NCBI GenBank assembly: GCA_003427395.1 | Contig: BFEA01000707.1 | Span: 233,954-276,011 of the forward strand | DNA length: 42,058 bases | Reading direction: 5' to 3' | Source: Chara braunii | Taxonomy: Eukaryota > Streptophyta > Charophyceae > Charales > Characeae | In this document: piece by piece, positions 8,870-20,640 of the stretch | Layout: every line of letters begins with the position of its first letter | Position numbering within the stretch: the stretch's first letter is position 1 | Made by a program: the position numbers and the translations under genes | The notes under the pieces: generated by a model | The model's input: only the letters and a program-made list of their open reading frames with translations | Databases searched by the model: none | What the model was told of the DNA's origin: nothing

Positions 8870-11800
8870 CCTCCCCCTCTTGCAGACCTGAAAGGTGCCT
8901 CCCCGCGAAGTCGAGCTGCCCTACAGGAGTCGATGGGCAGTGGGGTAGATAGAGAACAGATGCAGTCGACTCCTCCGAACGTGTCCACCATGTTCCGTGC
9001 ACGTGGCAGTGGCACGGTTATGGATGATGAGGCCGCCCATTTGCAGTGGGCTCAGAATAACATCATGCTGTCGGCCTTGAAGCAAACAGTGGATCTGCAC
9101 GCGAACGGACGCAGTAGCAGTAGTAATATTATTAGCAGCAGCAGCAGCGGCAGCAGCAGTTTCGCTCACCTTCTTGATAGAGTACACGCGGGAGCTCCTC
9201 CTCCCATGGCCGTGAGAGGAGGAGGGATCGACATTCGCAGTTCTCCTATGATGGGGGGAGCCTGTGTAACAACGGGCGGTTCTCCTTTCTGGGATGCTGG
9301 CTGCGGTAGGAGCAGCAGCGTACAATTGTCGTGTTCTTCACCGCCCTTTTGTGCACGTACCCTTCCCATGCCTGTCGTGCCCTCCTTTTCTGTGTCTGGG
9401 GCTTTAGGTCTTCCCTCAACGTCCTCCTTGGCTAGAGAATTGCAGCAGCAGCGGCAGCAGCAGCAGCAGCAGCAGCATGCTACTCCAACGGACATAGATG
9501 TGATTAGGATGATGACTAGGGCTACCACTGGCTCGGCGATTGCCACTGCGGCTCCACCAACTTTCGTGACTTCGTTCCAAGGACATCATTGGCCGGCCAA
9601 GGTCTCCGACGTCGATCGTCCTCATCAGCTACGCCCATCGATGAGCGATGCTGCTGCAGCTTCTACTATTGATGCGATTGCTTCTGCGTTGTGCTCGAAC
9701 AACTTCAACGTAGTGCCTGCTACGTGGGTGCCTCCGACCGTGGGTTCGGTTCCGTCGGTGCTGGCTGGCATTGGAATTGGACAAATCCGTGAAGGGCACG
9801 GCTATGGTGGAAGTTGTGCTGAACCTATCACACACTCGGAACGGTGGCCATCGTTTAGCAGCTCACCGTTCTCACGAGCAGCGGGGCCGGAGGCAATGCA
9901 GGCTCAGACGGAGAAGGGAGGAGGTCTGGAGGTGGGTGGTTTCTCGCCGACCTCCTCCTCGGAAGCGATGTTCATGACAAACAGAGCTAGAGACGGAATT
10001 AGCAAAGGCCAAACATCGCTGGCTGACTGGCAAGCTACAGCTCTGAGAGGAGGATTCCCTTGGCAAAGTCAGGTACATCTGCTGCAGCCCGACGGTAATC
10101 AATGTGCGCGTGTGAACGGCAGCAGTAGCAAACGTGAGCTACGTGAGTCTCTTGGTCAAAAAGACTTATCAGCTTGTCCTTATGCAATACCTCAGGGCCC
10201 GCCAGTTTCCCTGCAGGGGGCGATGAGTCGTGAATTGGGAGTAGTGGCTACAGGTGGTGGTGCACCAAGTGGTGCTCGAGCTAGTCCCTCACTCACTGGG
10301 AACTGCTTGAAGCAACGGGCAGGGCCGTGGGAGGAGGAGGCGGCAGGTTCTCGCTTGACGACAAGCGGAGGATCTTGCTATGATCTTCTTCTGGAAAGGA
10401 CTGCCGATTGCGGCAGTAGAGACGGAACCAAATGTAAGGACCAGACTTTGATGGAGGCGAGCAGCTGTTGGGGAAGCCTCCTTCTCCCGCCTGTCCTCGA
10501 TCATCAGCGCGAGCAGCCGCAGACGTTGGGCACTATCGATACACGACCGCCTTCCTTCTGCTCTGGTGAGAAGCGCGTTGTCGTCGACTCTGCTGCGACT
10601 GACGGCGGAGTCGCACGGCTTACGCCTCTCGTGCAGTCGGAGGGAGAGCGGTCTGCTGTAACTGGGATGGCCGCTGCTGACCAGAGCAGCACGCCGTGTA
10701 CTTCCAGGATTGCTCCCTCGTCCCTTGACCGGCGACGTGGTTTGCCCCGTGATGCAGAGGTTGGCGCTCAGCGGAGTCAGAGCTATTACCTCTCGGCAAA
10801 GCCGCCGGCTTCTCCGCTGGGTGGTGGCACACAATCATCATGCGTGCTGTCCGAGGCGACTTCTCAGCCCTCTCCGTCGTCTTCTCCGTCCTCGCTGCCA
10901 TCCGTAGCTGCAACGCCCTCGCCATCGCCATCCTCTTGTCCATCGTCCTCTTCTCCCTCATGGTCTCCTTCCCCTCCATCTTCTCCGTCTTCTGAAACTC
11001 CCACGCAAAACACCATCGCTGCGAGTGACACAAGCACCACCGACGTGCTACGTGTCGACTCCAGGACGACTGCAGAAAACGAACCCGGCGCATGGCAGCC
11101 CCCTTACCAGCTGCCGCAGGCCGGCGATTCGCACCCGCCTCCCACTCGAGCGGGCGAGTCACGTGGTATCACTGGTATGTCTCCGCTTCCGCCGGCCTTT
11201 GCGGCTTCGTCCCCGTCAACGTCTTCCTCCCCCACCCCATGCGTGCCTCCTCCTTGCAGTAAGCTGCCTCCGGTGGCAATGGCCGCTGCTGCTGTACTGG
11301 ACTCGGCGGCGGTTCGAACATCAGCAGCACGAGCTTGTGCTGCCGCGTCGGGGCCGAGTTTCGGTCATTGCCAAGAGGCGATGCTTTCTCCTTGGGCTCC
11401 AGCAACGCCTGTGCGGACGGGAGGAAGAGCCCTGGACGGTTGCCGTAGCGAGAGGCCTTCCGCCGGTACACAAAGACGCCCTCTTGTCTTCTCCACGAGG
11501 CCCATGCAGCAACAAGCAGGATGCTCGTCTCTGAAGTTACCCGCGAGCTCTACTACGTCGTTCACCCCGGATTCGGGAATGGTGTTGTTGGACACGGGAG
11601 GTGGTCCTCCTCCTCCTCCTCTTCCACAGCCTCCTGGACTGGTGATTACAGTCTCGGAGTCCGAGGAGGACAACGGAAGCGATACGGTACTGCCACGATG
11701 TCTTAAGCTGCAGGTCAATGGAACCGCAGAAAGAGAGGAAGGAGAGAAAGAGAGGCAGGGAGAGAAAGCTCGTGGTGGGGACTCACTTCCAGGCAGTGGC

Positions 11801-14269
11801 ACACGAGAAAGAAGCAATGGGGCAGAAGACTTGTCAGCAGCGGAAGCTGTAATGCGTCAGAGGCTGGCAGAAGAAAGCTCTGCAGTGCCAGCAGCAGCAG
11901 CAGCAGCAGCAGTGCCAGCAGCTACGCCTGTGTCATTATCCCATTTGAACCATTTCAGCCCCTGTGCAGGGCGGGGGCCGAGCTATCTGAGCCCGACGTC
12001 TCCGCCATACCTGCCTCCTGCCGATGCCTCCAAGATGTGTGAGAGACACTCGGACCCTCAGCTGGCGTTCCGCCCAGAGCTTCGGCAAGAGCTGCATCAG
12101 CGTGAGCTTGGAACGTGTGGCTTCTCTGCAGATGATGCCGACCTTCGCTCTAAGTCGGCGGCATACGCGATAAACCGCAGCAGCTCGCGGAACTTGCCAG
12201 GCAGTCAAAGCAGCTATGACTATGGCTATAGTAGTGTCGATGGTGTCAACGGCGGCGTTCCCTCGTACGAGGCGGTCGGCTGCGGCGGCCTCCTAGTCCT
12301 GGGATCTAGTCCGTCTAGAATGAATTCCTCCCTTTCGTCTTCGGAAAGGGGGGTGGTCTGCACCAGTAGCTCCGGACAAGACGCCACCTTGGCAGGGCAA
12401 GTGGTGAAAGCACCGCCGGCATCAGCTTCTTCTCGAATTTGTGAGCCAACGACAAGAAATGTCTGCTCACCAGATCGCTCCTGGGAGGGCTTCCTCCCCG
12501 AAGGTAATTCTACTTATTCTATTCCTCTTCCTCCTCCCCATCCTCCTCGCGATGCTGGTCTCGCACCAATTCTCCGGACAGCTTGCTCGCAGGGCTTGCA
12601 CGTGTCGCGAGTTGATTTGCCTAGTCAGTTCTGTTCGCTGCCTGATCCCCCTCCCTCTGGCTCTGCCAACTGCAACGCCATCGGGATCTCGCCTCTCACC
12701 GAGCCACTCGACCGACAACGAGAGCCTTACTCCGTCTCGCTTTCCCATCGCGGCTTAGGCAGAAGCGGGGTCTTTCTCCGCCTGGTGGGATGTGACGAAG
12801 GCCGCCCCAATGCAGCCGCTGCTGTCGATGGCACTTACCCTACGGTCCCTACTTATCCTCACGCCTCCGGCTTTCCTGATTTCGCTGCCGTCAACCAGAT
12901 CGCCTATCGACCAGCAGCAAATCCAGTTTCGCCAGCCGATGGTCAGTTCTTTGACCATTCTCCGCCGTTGGGCACCTCCAGAGGGAAAACGCTTGTTGGG
13001 AGAAAGAGAGGGAGAGTAGTAACCGGCGAATGCCTCGGTGGAGGAGAGGTGTGTTCTCATAACGACAACCAGGAGGGAGGAGGGGATCGAATCAATTCCG
13101 ACGAGGAGCCCGCTTATTGCGACGGGGATGGGTCCTCGTCCTCCCCATCCTTCATCTCGCAGTGTGCTGCACGTCCGGGTGGATTCCTAGTAGGCTCGCA
13201 AGAAACGCACTCAGAAGATCCTAGGAGCGAGCAGTGCTCTCCGCGAAGAAGTAATCCCGTTACTCTGAGTATGATGGAGGAGCGATCTTCGTCAGACTTA
13301 CTCGGAGAGAGACGGCGAAGCTCGTGTCTATCCTCTTCCCTCCCGGTGGTTTCTCGGCGGTGGGCATTTGGTGAAGACATGGGATTACGTCTTTCGCTGC
13401 AGAGGAGTACATCGGCAGCGACGTTAGAAGGAGCTGAGAATGGAGCGAGGTCGCGGGCACGGGGTGGTATGCATGACGACGAGGGGGAACTGGAGGGGGA
13501 GGGGGAAGGGGAGGGGGAAGGAGAGGGGGAAGGGGTGGCCCCTGACTCGAAGCGTCGTTGCAAGCTCCCGCCCTCGTCGGTTCTACCTGAGTCGTCCACG
13601 TCATCGTCTGTGAGAAGTGATAACGTGCAGTCGCGGCCGCTGATCGACGTAGCAGCTGGGACAATGGGTGCGAGAGCACGCGTGGACATGCTGGAAACGG
13701 TCGCTGATGAGTGTACCCTTCGTCTTGGTAGAGGTCCTACCGAACCCGAGCCACCAGCAGGCGCTTCGTTCGGCGGGGCAAGCACACTTGACATTCGGCG
13801 AATGAAGAGAGAGCTGTTGCCACAGCAGGGACTGAGATTCGATGGAGAAGTAGGCGGCCACGACGTGTGCGAGCTCGGAGAAGAAGGGTGGGGAGGGACT
13901 GGTTTCGGAGGAGAGGTAGACGATGGGATGGAAGGAGGACGAAAGGGGGTGGAGACAGGAGCTTTGGCAGGTGATTGGCTGTGCGGAGGACTGAATCCAA
14001 GGGCAAGTCCCGATATGATAGCAAGACTAGAGCCGAGGATCGCCCTCGCTGAAGCTGCTGCTGCGGCGAGAAAGAGACCGCGAACTGCAGTCACTACTGT
14101 GCTAGTAGGAGCAGACATCCTTAACAGCGTTGACGTCAACGGTGCCGACGAGAGAACCAACGTCAACGTGGAGAAGAGCGATCACAGGTCCTCCTCGGCG
14201 CGTAGCACTCCACCCTTCTTCTTTTGCATTCCTCGGGCTCTGCAACAAGTGAAGGCCATGCCCACTTAG
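8321..14269 (+). CDS. C2-domain protein with a very long low-complexity tail (1982 aa)
   Basis: This is the one certain gene: 5949 bp open without interruption, with a good start context (GCAATGGC). Residues ~25-162 form a C2 domain, a lipid- and often Ca2+-binding beta-sandwich. It starts with LEVTVGS, then has DPY (46-48), PAWNHRFCF (70-78), LHVEIWE (103-109), a D-x(3)-G-x(2)-D pattern (119-126) and FVRFHLSI. The layout resembles plant SRC2/BAP-type small C2 proteins. Those are only a few hundred residues long, whereas this protein continues for about 1800 more. The tail is Ser/Pro/Ala/Gly-rich with a (GA)n run near 172-186, a Gln run near 375-388, a Ser/Pro block near 846-890 and an (EG)n run near 1725. 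Basic clusters (GRKRGR, SKRRCK, ARKRPRT) could be nuclear signals. No second domain is recognised. Membrane and/or nuclear location is inference. The absence of introns over 6 kb is notable. Confidence 0.93.
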
Positions 14270-15222
14270 CCTCTACTGGTTAGGTGTTTTCCTCCTGACA
14301 AGCCGTTGGACCGGCGTTGGCTGTGTGTTCGATTCTGGGATGCGCTGCATTGGGGCATGCATGCCGACGTACAAGTAGCTGCTAGCCTGCTGCTGCTGCT
14401 GCCAGATAGAGACTGAATGACTTCCGCTAGGAGGTCACACGTGTGGCCTGTGCTGACTGTGGACGCTACAGTTTTCCTCAACAGCCAGTTGAACTGTGCG
14501 CTGTAAAGTTTCCTGAAGACAAGGAGTGAGTGTGTGCCGGCATTTACGACTTTCTCGAGCGAATTTGGCCATAATTGTGGGCAGATGCGTCCAGAAAAAA
14601 GCACCCTCCTCTATGTCGGTACTACAGTACGTATGTCCTGAGTTCACCTGACGGACGAGTGGACTCCGTTTAGCGCAGTCGTCGACTGGGCAATGGGCAT
14701 GGCACAGATCTCTTCTGCGGCGGACCAGATAGATATAACGCAGATGAACTTGCTTACCTTATCGTTTTTCTTTCCCTTATAACTTTATGAGCTTGCTTAC
14801 CCTTCACCTTTTCCTTTCTTTTCTTATGAGCCTTGCTCAGCCTTCAGTACATACAGTCAGTGGAGTTCGTTGATGTCAACTTGGTGATACTAATTAAGAT
14901 CGTTGTCATGATGTCATCCCTTCTTCGCTCCTTCTGGATTTAATTTACCACTCGACGTAGTCGATCAGGCTCGATGCACTTCTTCTTCGCCCGAGTGTGT
15001 TCCTAGTCTTTCCTTTCGAACTCTCTCTTCAACTCTCTCTTTCCCCCCCCTCCCCTCCTCCAATTTTCATCCATGTCATGTTATCCAATGGGATGGGAAG
15101 TTTTTTTGCAACCGAGTTACTGTATGTAAGATATCCAATGTCATGATTTCCCATTTGCCGAAATCGGACTGTCTTTAGCGGCAACGTCGTTGGGCTGAAC
15201 TTGGGCATGTTTTTTTGGCAAG
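14270..15222. other. 3' flank of the C2-domain gene, no further gene seen
   Basis: It begins with the 3' untranslated region. No strong AATAAA signal is obvious in the first 300 bp. Frames at 14266-14647 on the minus strand have no domain. The remainder is pyrimidine-rich, with a near repeat of CTTGCTTACC..T at about 14749 and 14793. Confidence 0.45.
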
Positions 15223-15766
15223 GCAAGAGGAAGAAATACCAATACCTTATCTGTTTGGAATTTGTGAATGTCGAATCTTTCCGTTTTCTTTCTTTCCCCT
15301 GTTTTCTCCTCCCTTCTCCCTTTTTTTGGCAAGGCAAGAGGAAGAAATACCAATACCTTATCTGTTTGGCATGTGAATACGAACACACAGTGTCACACAC
15401 AACCCGGTCTACTCAGATCGGTGGCATACGCGCACAGTTCGGTCTCTCCTTTCCCATCATCAAGCATAGTCACAATAATCCCTCGCCTGAGGCAAGAGGA
15501 AGAAATGCCAATACCTTATCTGTTTGGAATTTGTGAATGTCGAATCTTTCTGTTTTCTTTCTTTCCCCGGTTTTCTCCTCCCTTCTCCCTTTTTTTGGCA
15601 AGAGCCTAGAGGAAGAAATACCAATACCTTATCTGTTTGGGCATGTGAATACGAACACACAGTGTCACACACAACCCGGTCTACTCAGATCGGTGGCATA
15701 CGCGCACAGTTTGGTCACACTCTCTCCTTTCCCATCATCAAGCATAGTGACAATAATCCCTCGCCT
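15223..15766 (+). repeat. recent ~270-bp tandem duplication containing nested short repeats
   Basis: Copy 1 (15223-15491) and copy 2 (15492-~15766) are nearly identical over their whole length, differing by a few substitutions and small indels such as an added CACA near 15716. Inside each unit a ~35-bp block (GCAAGAGGAAGAAATACCAA, then TACCTTATCTGTTTGG) occurs twice, so it appears four times in all, at about 15223, 15334, 15492 and 15607. Both units end ACAATAATCCCTCGCCTGAG. The high identity implies a recent event or an assembly duplication. Confidence 0.93.
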
Positions 15767-15769
15767 GAG

Positions 15770-17642
15770 TCGCCTCGATGAATGCCGAGGATAAGAAAGC
15801 CAGTTGGAGGCCACGATGGCCCACCAATCTGAACGGAATGGGGACAATCGTCTCTCTCGATCTACCCGTTCTGCTTTAGTTGCCCCTGATGATGGCCAGT
15901 GTTCTGTCGGCCCCGCCGAACCTCTCGTGTAGGGTAGAACCGTCAGTGGTGCTTCATGAGCCATGTCTCTATGGCGCCATGCGCCCAGTATCCTCAGTTG
16001 TGCTTCGTTGAATATTTTGAGTAATGATGCGCTCGGGAATTTTCACCTTCTTGTCTTGTCTCTTGTCTGTCTTTGGCTTCGTCCTTATTATTGAACTGCA
16101 CGCACTTGCTTTGTGAAAGTTTACGTTGCTCATGCCATGTCATAATGTCGAAACGCCGCAGTGCAGAATGCCTACGAAATAAAATTCAAACTGCCTGTGA
16201 ATCTCCTCGGGCGTCAGGATCCTTCTTTGCATTGACGTATTGCAAAGTTGCAAACAGTATTTGTTTTTTAAGTCTTTAGACGATTCTGATGAGAATGCTG
16301 ATCGAGTGCATCGTCGTTACGTCGTATGGTCCGGTCAGCATAGGGGGGCAGGTCGGGCCGAAATCATCCCACTCGATGGTTGCGCCTCAAATTCCTCCGA
16401 CCGACGCTCTCTACCAGATCACCACTCGTGCACGCTCATCTAGTACCACGCTCATTCATTACCACGCTTATCCTTTTTTATTTTATTATTATTTTTTTTT
16501 TTCCTGCCCCTCTAAGCAAAAAATAGAACGGGTTCAGCGGGCTCCGAAATGCTATTTTAGTCTGTGTTTGGATTAACCTTCTCCCATGTTGAAACCTCTG
16601 CAGCTCTGGATAATGCCTATGGATTGGGTAGGGAGTCGGGATCCTTCTTTGTTTGTTTCAAAAATATATCCAAGTTAATCCAACAGTGTTGTTGCATGGA
16701 TCGATTTGCAGGGTGATGTCTTGAGGGAATTGTCACGAATCGTTAAAAAAAAAACGGATACTGTCGTCGACGGATTTGGATTCAAATGGACACCGTGGTA
16801 TATATACAATATAGATCGTTGCCTAGAAGAATAGCCAACAAATATAAAGAACTGATTGGCTATTTGGCAATGCTTGTCTGTTTGTTCGTCAGTGCAATAT
16901 TACGTATATGCTTTGAATTTGCTTTCCTTCCCAAATTCCAATGAATCAGTATGGCATCATTGGCATGTATGCTTCTATCGAAGGGGAGGATCAGAGCATG
17001 GCGTACCTCGGCCGCTGGCATAGGATGGCAATTGTTGTGAATTAATTTTAGATTCCAAGCGGGTAAGAAGAAAAACAACCCATTCCACCTTCAGCAGCGC
17101 AAACGCGCGGGAGAGCGCGACCGCGCAGCGGCGAACGCATGCATGCGGGCACGAGCGCACGCTCATGCAACACACACACGCACGAACATACACTTTCCAC
17201 GCGCACGAACATACACTTTCCACGCGCACACACACAACCACATCCGCAGCAGCGCCCACACACTGACACAAGCAGTCTTCTTTCGGGATGCCAGCAGCGT
17301 TTCTGCTCAGATGGGTTCTTGTGTGTGTGTAATAGAGTAGTTTCGTCGAATTATATGGCTACCCGGACTGCAAGCCCGTAAGAATGCCACGGCCGATGTA
17401 CGGCATTGTACGCTGAGAGTTTCTCCACAGGTCAATGGAGAGTTCAAGGTGCTCTGTTTGTGCCTGCGTGTGCGCCCGTGCATGTCTTGTGTGTACATAT
17501 GTCCGCTCATTTTTCTGCTCTCGCATCCGCTCATAATTTGCAAGGCAGTCCACTCACGAGTCACAACTCACAGATTAATTAAATTTTACTCTTAAAGGAA
17601 CCTTTTCAAGCCCCCTCCGCTCCCCCCCCTCTCGCCCCCCCT
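15770..17642. other. intergenic, no gene seen
   Basis: No convincing coding frame. It contains T-rich patches near 16470-16502, an A run at 16745-16754, a CACACA-rich block at 17160-17260 in which a ~23-bp unit with ACGAACATACACTTTCCACG is tandemly doubled (17182-17228), and a short GTGTGT tract at 17321-17330. Confidence 0.5.

Positions 17643-17711
<69 letters not shown>
17643..17711. repeat. poly(C) tract followed by (CT)n
   Basis: About 29 consecutive C bases are followed by about 20 CT units. Poly(C) of this length is rare, and its length in the assembly may be unreliable. Confidence 0.95.
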
Positions 17712-17715
<4 letters not shown>

Positions 17716-17790
17716 TATTTAAATATAAATATAAAAAAAATATATATATATATATATATCATCACATATATATATATATGCTTATATATA

Positions 17791-17896
17791 CGTTTGTTGT
17801 CCTCTTCTCCCTCTCTGCCGACGGTTTATCGTCAAACAGAACTGCCCGCAGTGCCCGGTAAACCGTAGGCAGAGAGGGAGAAGAGGACAACAAACG
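17791..17896. repeat. near-perfect hairpin, 38-bp arms
   Basis: The arms at 17791-17828 and 17859-17896 are reverse complements at 37 of 38 positions, with one mismatch (G at 17820 against T expected). The loop is 30 nt. The structure sits between (TA)n tracts at 17741-17780 and 17949-17986. An RNA from either strand would fold into a long stem, as in young plant MIRNA loci. A foldback transposon remnant or a hairpin formed at a replication break are alternatives. One arm is a polypyrimidine stretch. Confidence 0.9.
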
Positions 17897-17905
17897 AGGG
17901 GCTGT

Positions 17906-17936
17906 GACAAACTGTTTCGTCGGACCGACTCATGAG
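17906..17936 (-). pseudogene. decayed hammerhead ribozyme core
   Basis: On the minus strand the order is CTCATGA, a paired GTCG/CGAC stem with loop GTC, GAAA, then a 3-bp helix III (ACA/TGT) and a GTC cleavage triplet. This matches the hammerhead layout except that the essential G5 of CUGAUGA is C, and no helix I can be formed by the flanks. It is probably inactive. It lies 9 bp from the hairpin at 17791-17896. Confidence 0.45.
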
Positions 17937-17944
17937 GAGGCTGA

Positions 17945-17948
<4 letters not shown>

Positions 17949-17986
<38 letters not shown>
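17949..17986. repeat. (TA)n microsatellite
   Basis: About 19 TA units. Together with the shorter (TA)n tract upstream it brackets the hairpin at 17791-17896. Confidence 0.95.
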
Positions 17987-17987
<1 letters not shown>

Positions 17988-17989
17988 GT

Positions 17990-19376
17990 GTGTGTGTTTT
18001 TGTGTGCGGGCGCTTGTCTTTCGTCCTATCTCTCCTTCTCTCTTCCTTGATAAGCCTGTCTATGGGAGCTAATGTGGACCGTAATCGGATGGTAGAATCA
18101 TCAAAAACATTCCGCCCGGAGACGCTATACCTGGACCAGCACGTGTCATTCTTCTGCATGCACCACGCTAATCTCTTCCTACAATCTGAACTGGTCTTCC
18201 CACGGCATTGGCAGCTAGATCATGGCAGTCGAGCCGGGCTTTCGAAGTAGGCTGTTAGTCGCGGACTCGCGGTCATCGTCTCACCGAAGCAGCGTGGAGA
18301 AGTCGGCCATGCGATGAGACCAAGAGGGACGAGGTCCGTTGGATCACGATGACCGCATGGATATTCGGTAGTCCATTGGAATGATTGGATGGCTACCGGT
18401 AGGGCATGCAGTTGTGCATTCAGGAGGGGAGATATTGAGCCCGGGCTTGCTCCACCAGAGCAGACGAGCAGTGTTCTTCGGACTGCATGTCTGTCCCTTC
18501 TGCACTAGAGATTGCCTGCAGCGGCAGTGCAGCCCACCTGGCCCCACAATGCTATGTGGAGGGGGAACACGGATCAACACACGCGAGCGTTGCTACGTGC
18601 CAAACATTACGTCCACGTCGTGAAACCGGCGACGAGTGATCTTATATAACTGAAAGGACACTAACGTCTTCCCCGAGGGCCCGAGGAGTCGAGGACAATG
18701 CACCGTGATCTTGAGGGTATACTACGGTATTACTACCTATCTTCTAGTGCTATTATCCTATGATTCCGATAGATAGAGTCATGATGGGGATGCGTTGCTT
18801 TTCGGAGGACGCTCGTGCGGTCGAGCGCTCGCTTTTTTTTACCATCGCTTCTACGTCGACAGGAAAACGGATTCGAACCCGGGTCAACGGCGGTACCTGG
18901 TGTTTAACATTATAATGATCCTGAGGTAATAATAGAGGTATCTAGTCCGTCACCGTCGTCACTATGGGCTGTGAATCCTGTGATTGCTTTTTTGCATCGC
19001 TCTACGTTAGACCGTGGGTTGGCTGAGACGCGGCTATAACACGCGCGTTCCTGTCTATCGTGACCTCGGGAGAGTCGGCCAACCGATAGCACCAGACTAC
19101 CACCAGTTTTAGCGCACAGACAGAAGATGGGACTGAGTAACAGTCACAGAGTCTGTCAGGCTGTCATGTTTATTGAGTGAAAGTCAGACTTTTGCAGTTG
19201 CATCATCTTTATGGATGACAGTGACCCTCAATCGGATCGGGCGTGACCTTATCCCGTTGCTACTAGTGGGCTGGTTCGCGGACCGTTCGCCCACGATGAG
19301 TGTTTTCTTGTGCGTCTTTTTACCTTCTTGGGGGGTTGACGCCCGTGAACTTCTGTCCCTTGTTAATCTGTTCGTA
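17990..19376. other. intergenic; one possible tRNA-derived SINE fragment
   Basis: I see no coding gene. On the minus strand a Pol III B-box-like string GGGTTCGAATCC lies at 18870-18881 and is followed downstream by an A8 run (18834-18841). This is the layout of a short SINE with an A tail. No A box is convincing, so the call is weak. The rest shows only short unrelated frames. Confidence 0.35.
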
Positions 19377-19385
19377 GTAGTAGCT

Positions 19386-19440
<55 letters not shown>

Positions 19441-19523
19441 TGTAGTAGTAGTAGTGGTAGTAGTAGTAGTAGTAGTAGTAGNTAGTAGTAGTAGTAGTAG
19501 TAGTAGTTGTAGTAGTAGTAGTG

Positions 19524-19554
<31 letters not shown>

Positions 19555-19582
19555 CAGTAGTAGTAGTAGTAGTAGTATTAGC
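19377..19582. repeat. (TAG)n microsatellite with a single N
   Basis: This trinucleotide tract is interrupted by rare TTG and TGG variants and by one N at 19482. The variant pattern TTG-(TAG)4-TGG occurs both before and after the N. The two sides may therefore be the same DNA placed twice across an unresolved join. Confidence 0.95.
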
Positions 19583-19606
19583 AGCAGCAGTAGTGGTAGT
19601 AATGGC

Positions 19607-19703
19607 AGAAGTAGTAGACCTAGGTAGTTTACTCGTACCAGAAGTAGTAGACCTAGGTAGTTTACTCGTACCAGAAGTAGTAGACCTAGGTAGTTTACTC
19701 GTA
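19607..19703 (+). repeat. 33-bp tandem repeat, three copies
   Basis: The unit AGAAGTAGTAGACCTAGGTA, continuing GTTTACTCGTACC, occurs at 19607, 19640 and 19673. The last copy is truncated. The unit grew out of the edge of the TAG tract. Its translations have no coding meaning. Confidence 0.95.
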
Positions 19704-20640
19704 ATGGTTGTCTGCTCGCAGGGCATTCCAAGTTCCTCTTCCTTCTTGCCAGTCCTTCAATAATTACCTCCTCCTCCCAACTCCACCGCAGACCCTCCTC
19801 GGTACCAGTCAGGACTCAGGACCATCACCTCTAAAGTCTTGGATGAAGAACGACGAGCACATGCAACCGCTGGGCTCCTCTTCAGCAGCCGTGACTGAAC
19901 ACTCTCAAGCTACACACTCTCCAGTTGGCAGGTGGAGCTTCCTTCCTCTTCTCGCAAACGTTGAACTCTACCTCGTCTTTCTCTTCTCCCTCTCTCGACC
20001 GTGCACCACCACCTTCTACCCCAGCTACAGCAGTGCAAATAATGATAATGTTGAGTACTACAGTAGTCGTAGTGCTTGCAGTAGTAGCAGCGGTCTGCTC
20101 CAGATCCGCCAGGCTGAGGCATTCGTAGCAACCCGAGCTACGGCTCTCCCTAGATCCTCTCAAGCAGTGCAAGCAGTGCAAGGTTAGCCCGTAAACCCTC
20201 CAGACTGCAGTTTCATTTCAACTGGAGGTCAATGCCATATAGTCGGACACTTGTTGAAGGCAGCCATCGGGATTGCTGAGTCGATGCTGACTCAGGCTTA
20301 TCCAAGCTTGAGAGTCTTTGAGACACTCAGGACCTCCCTGGACTACTCAAAAAGAGTCAAAAGTCGACAAGTATGATTGAAGTATCTAAAACATTTACAA
20401 AGTTGTGCAGTGGAGCCAAGCCGTCATTCAGGTCCTACCCACGCTCCCGGTCACTCACCGTCGTGTCGTCAGACTCGTCACCGAAATTGGGTTTGGTCAT
20501 GATCTGGTCGTCGTGGTCGACGTGGTCGTGCACTTTTACACCAGTCGTGCTAAGGTCCAGGAAGTGCATTACAGTAAGAATCTGCGTTCGTAACTTCATA
20601 TGCATATTATGTCCCTCGGAAACGGCGATGGCCTAGAGTC
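19704..20640. other. intergenic, no gene seen
   Basis: Frames of up to 159 codons on the plus strand (19708-20187) overlap minus-strand frames and have no recognisable domain. Composition is Ser-rich because of residual TAG/CAG-type repeats. Confidence 0.4.

Noticed and set aside
13114-14166. 350-codon minus-strand frame inside the C2 gene
   Set aside because: It is antisense to the certain coding frame and consists of Pro/Ser-rich shadow composition.
19184-19763. Poly-Thr, poly-Tyr, poly-Leu and poly-Val frames
   Set aside because: They are translations of the TAG microsatellite, and the frames cross an N.
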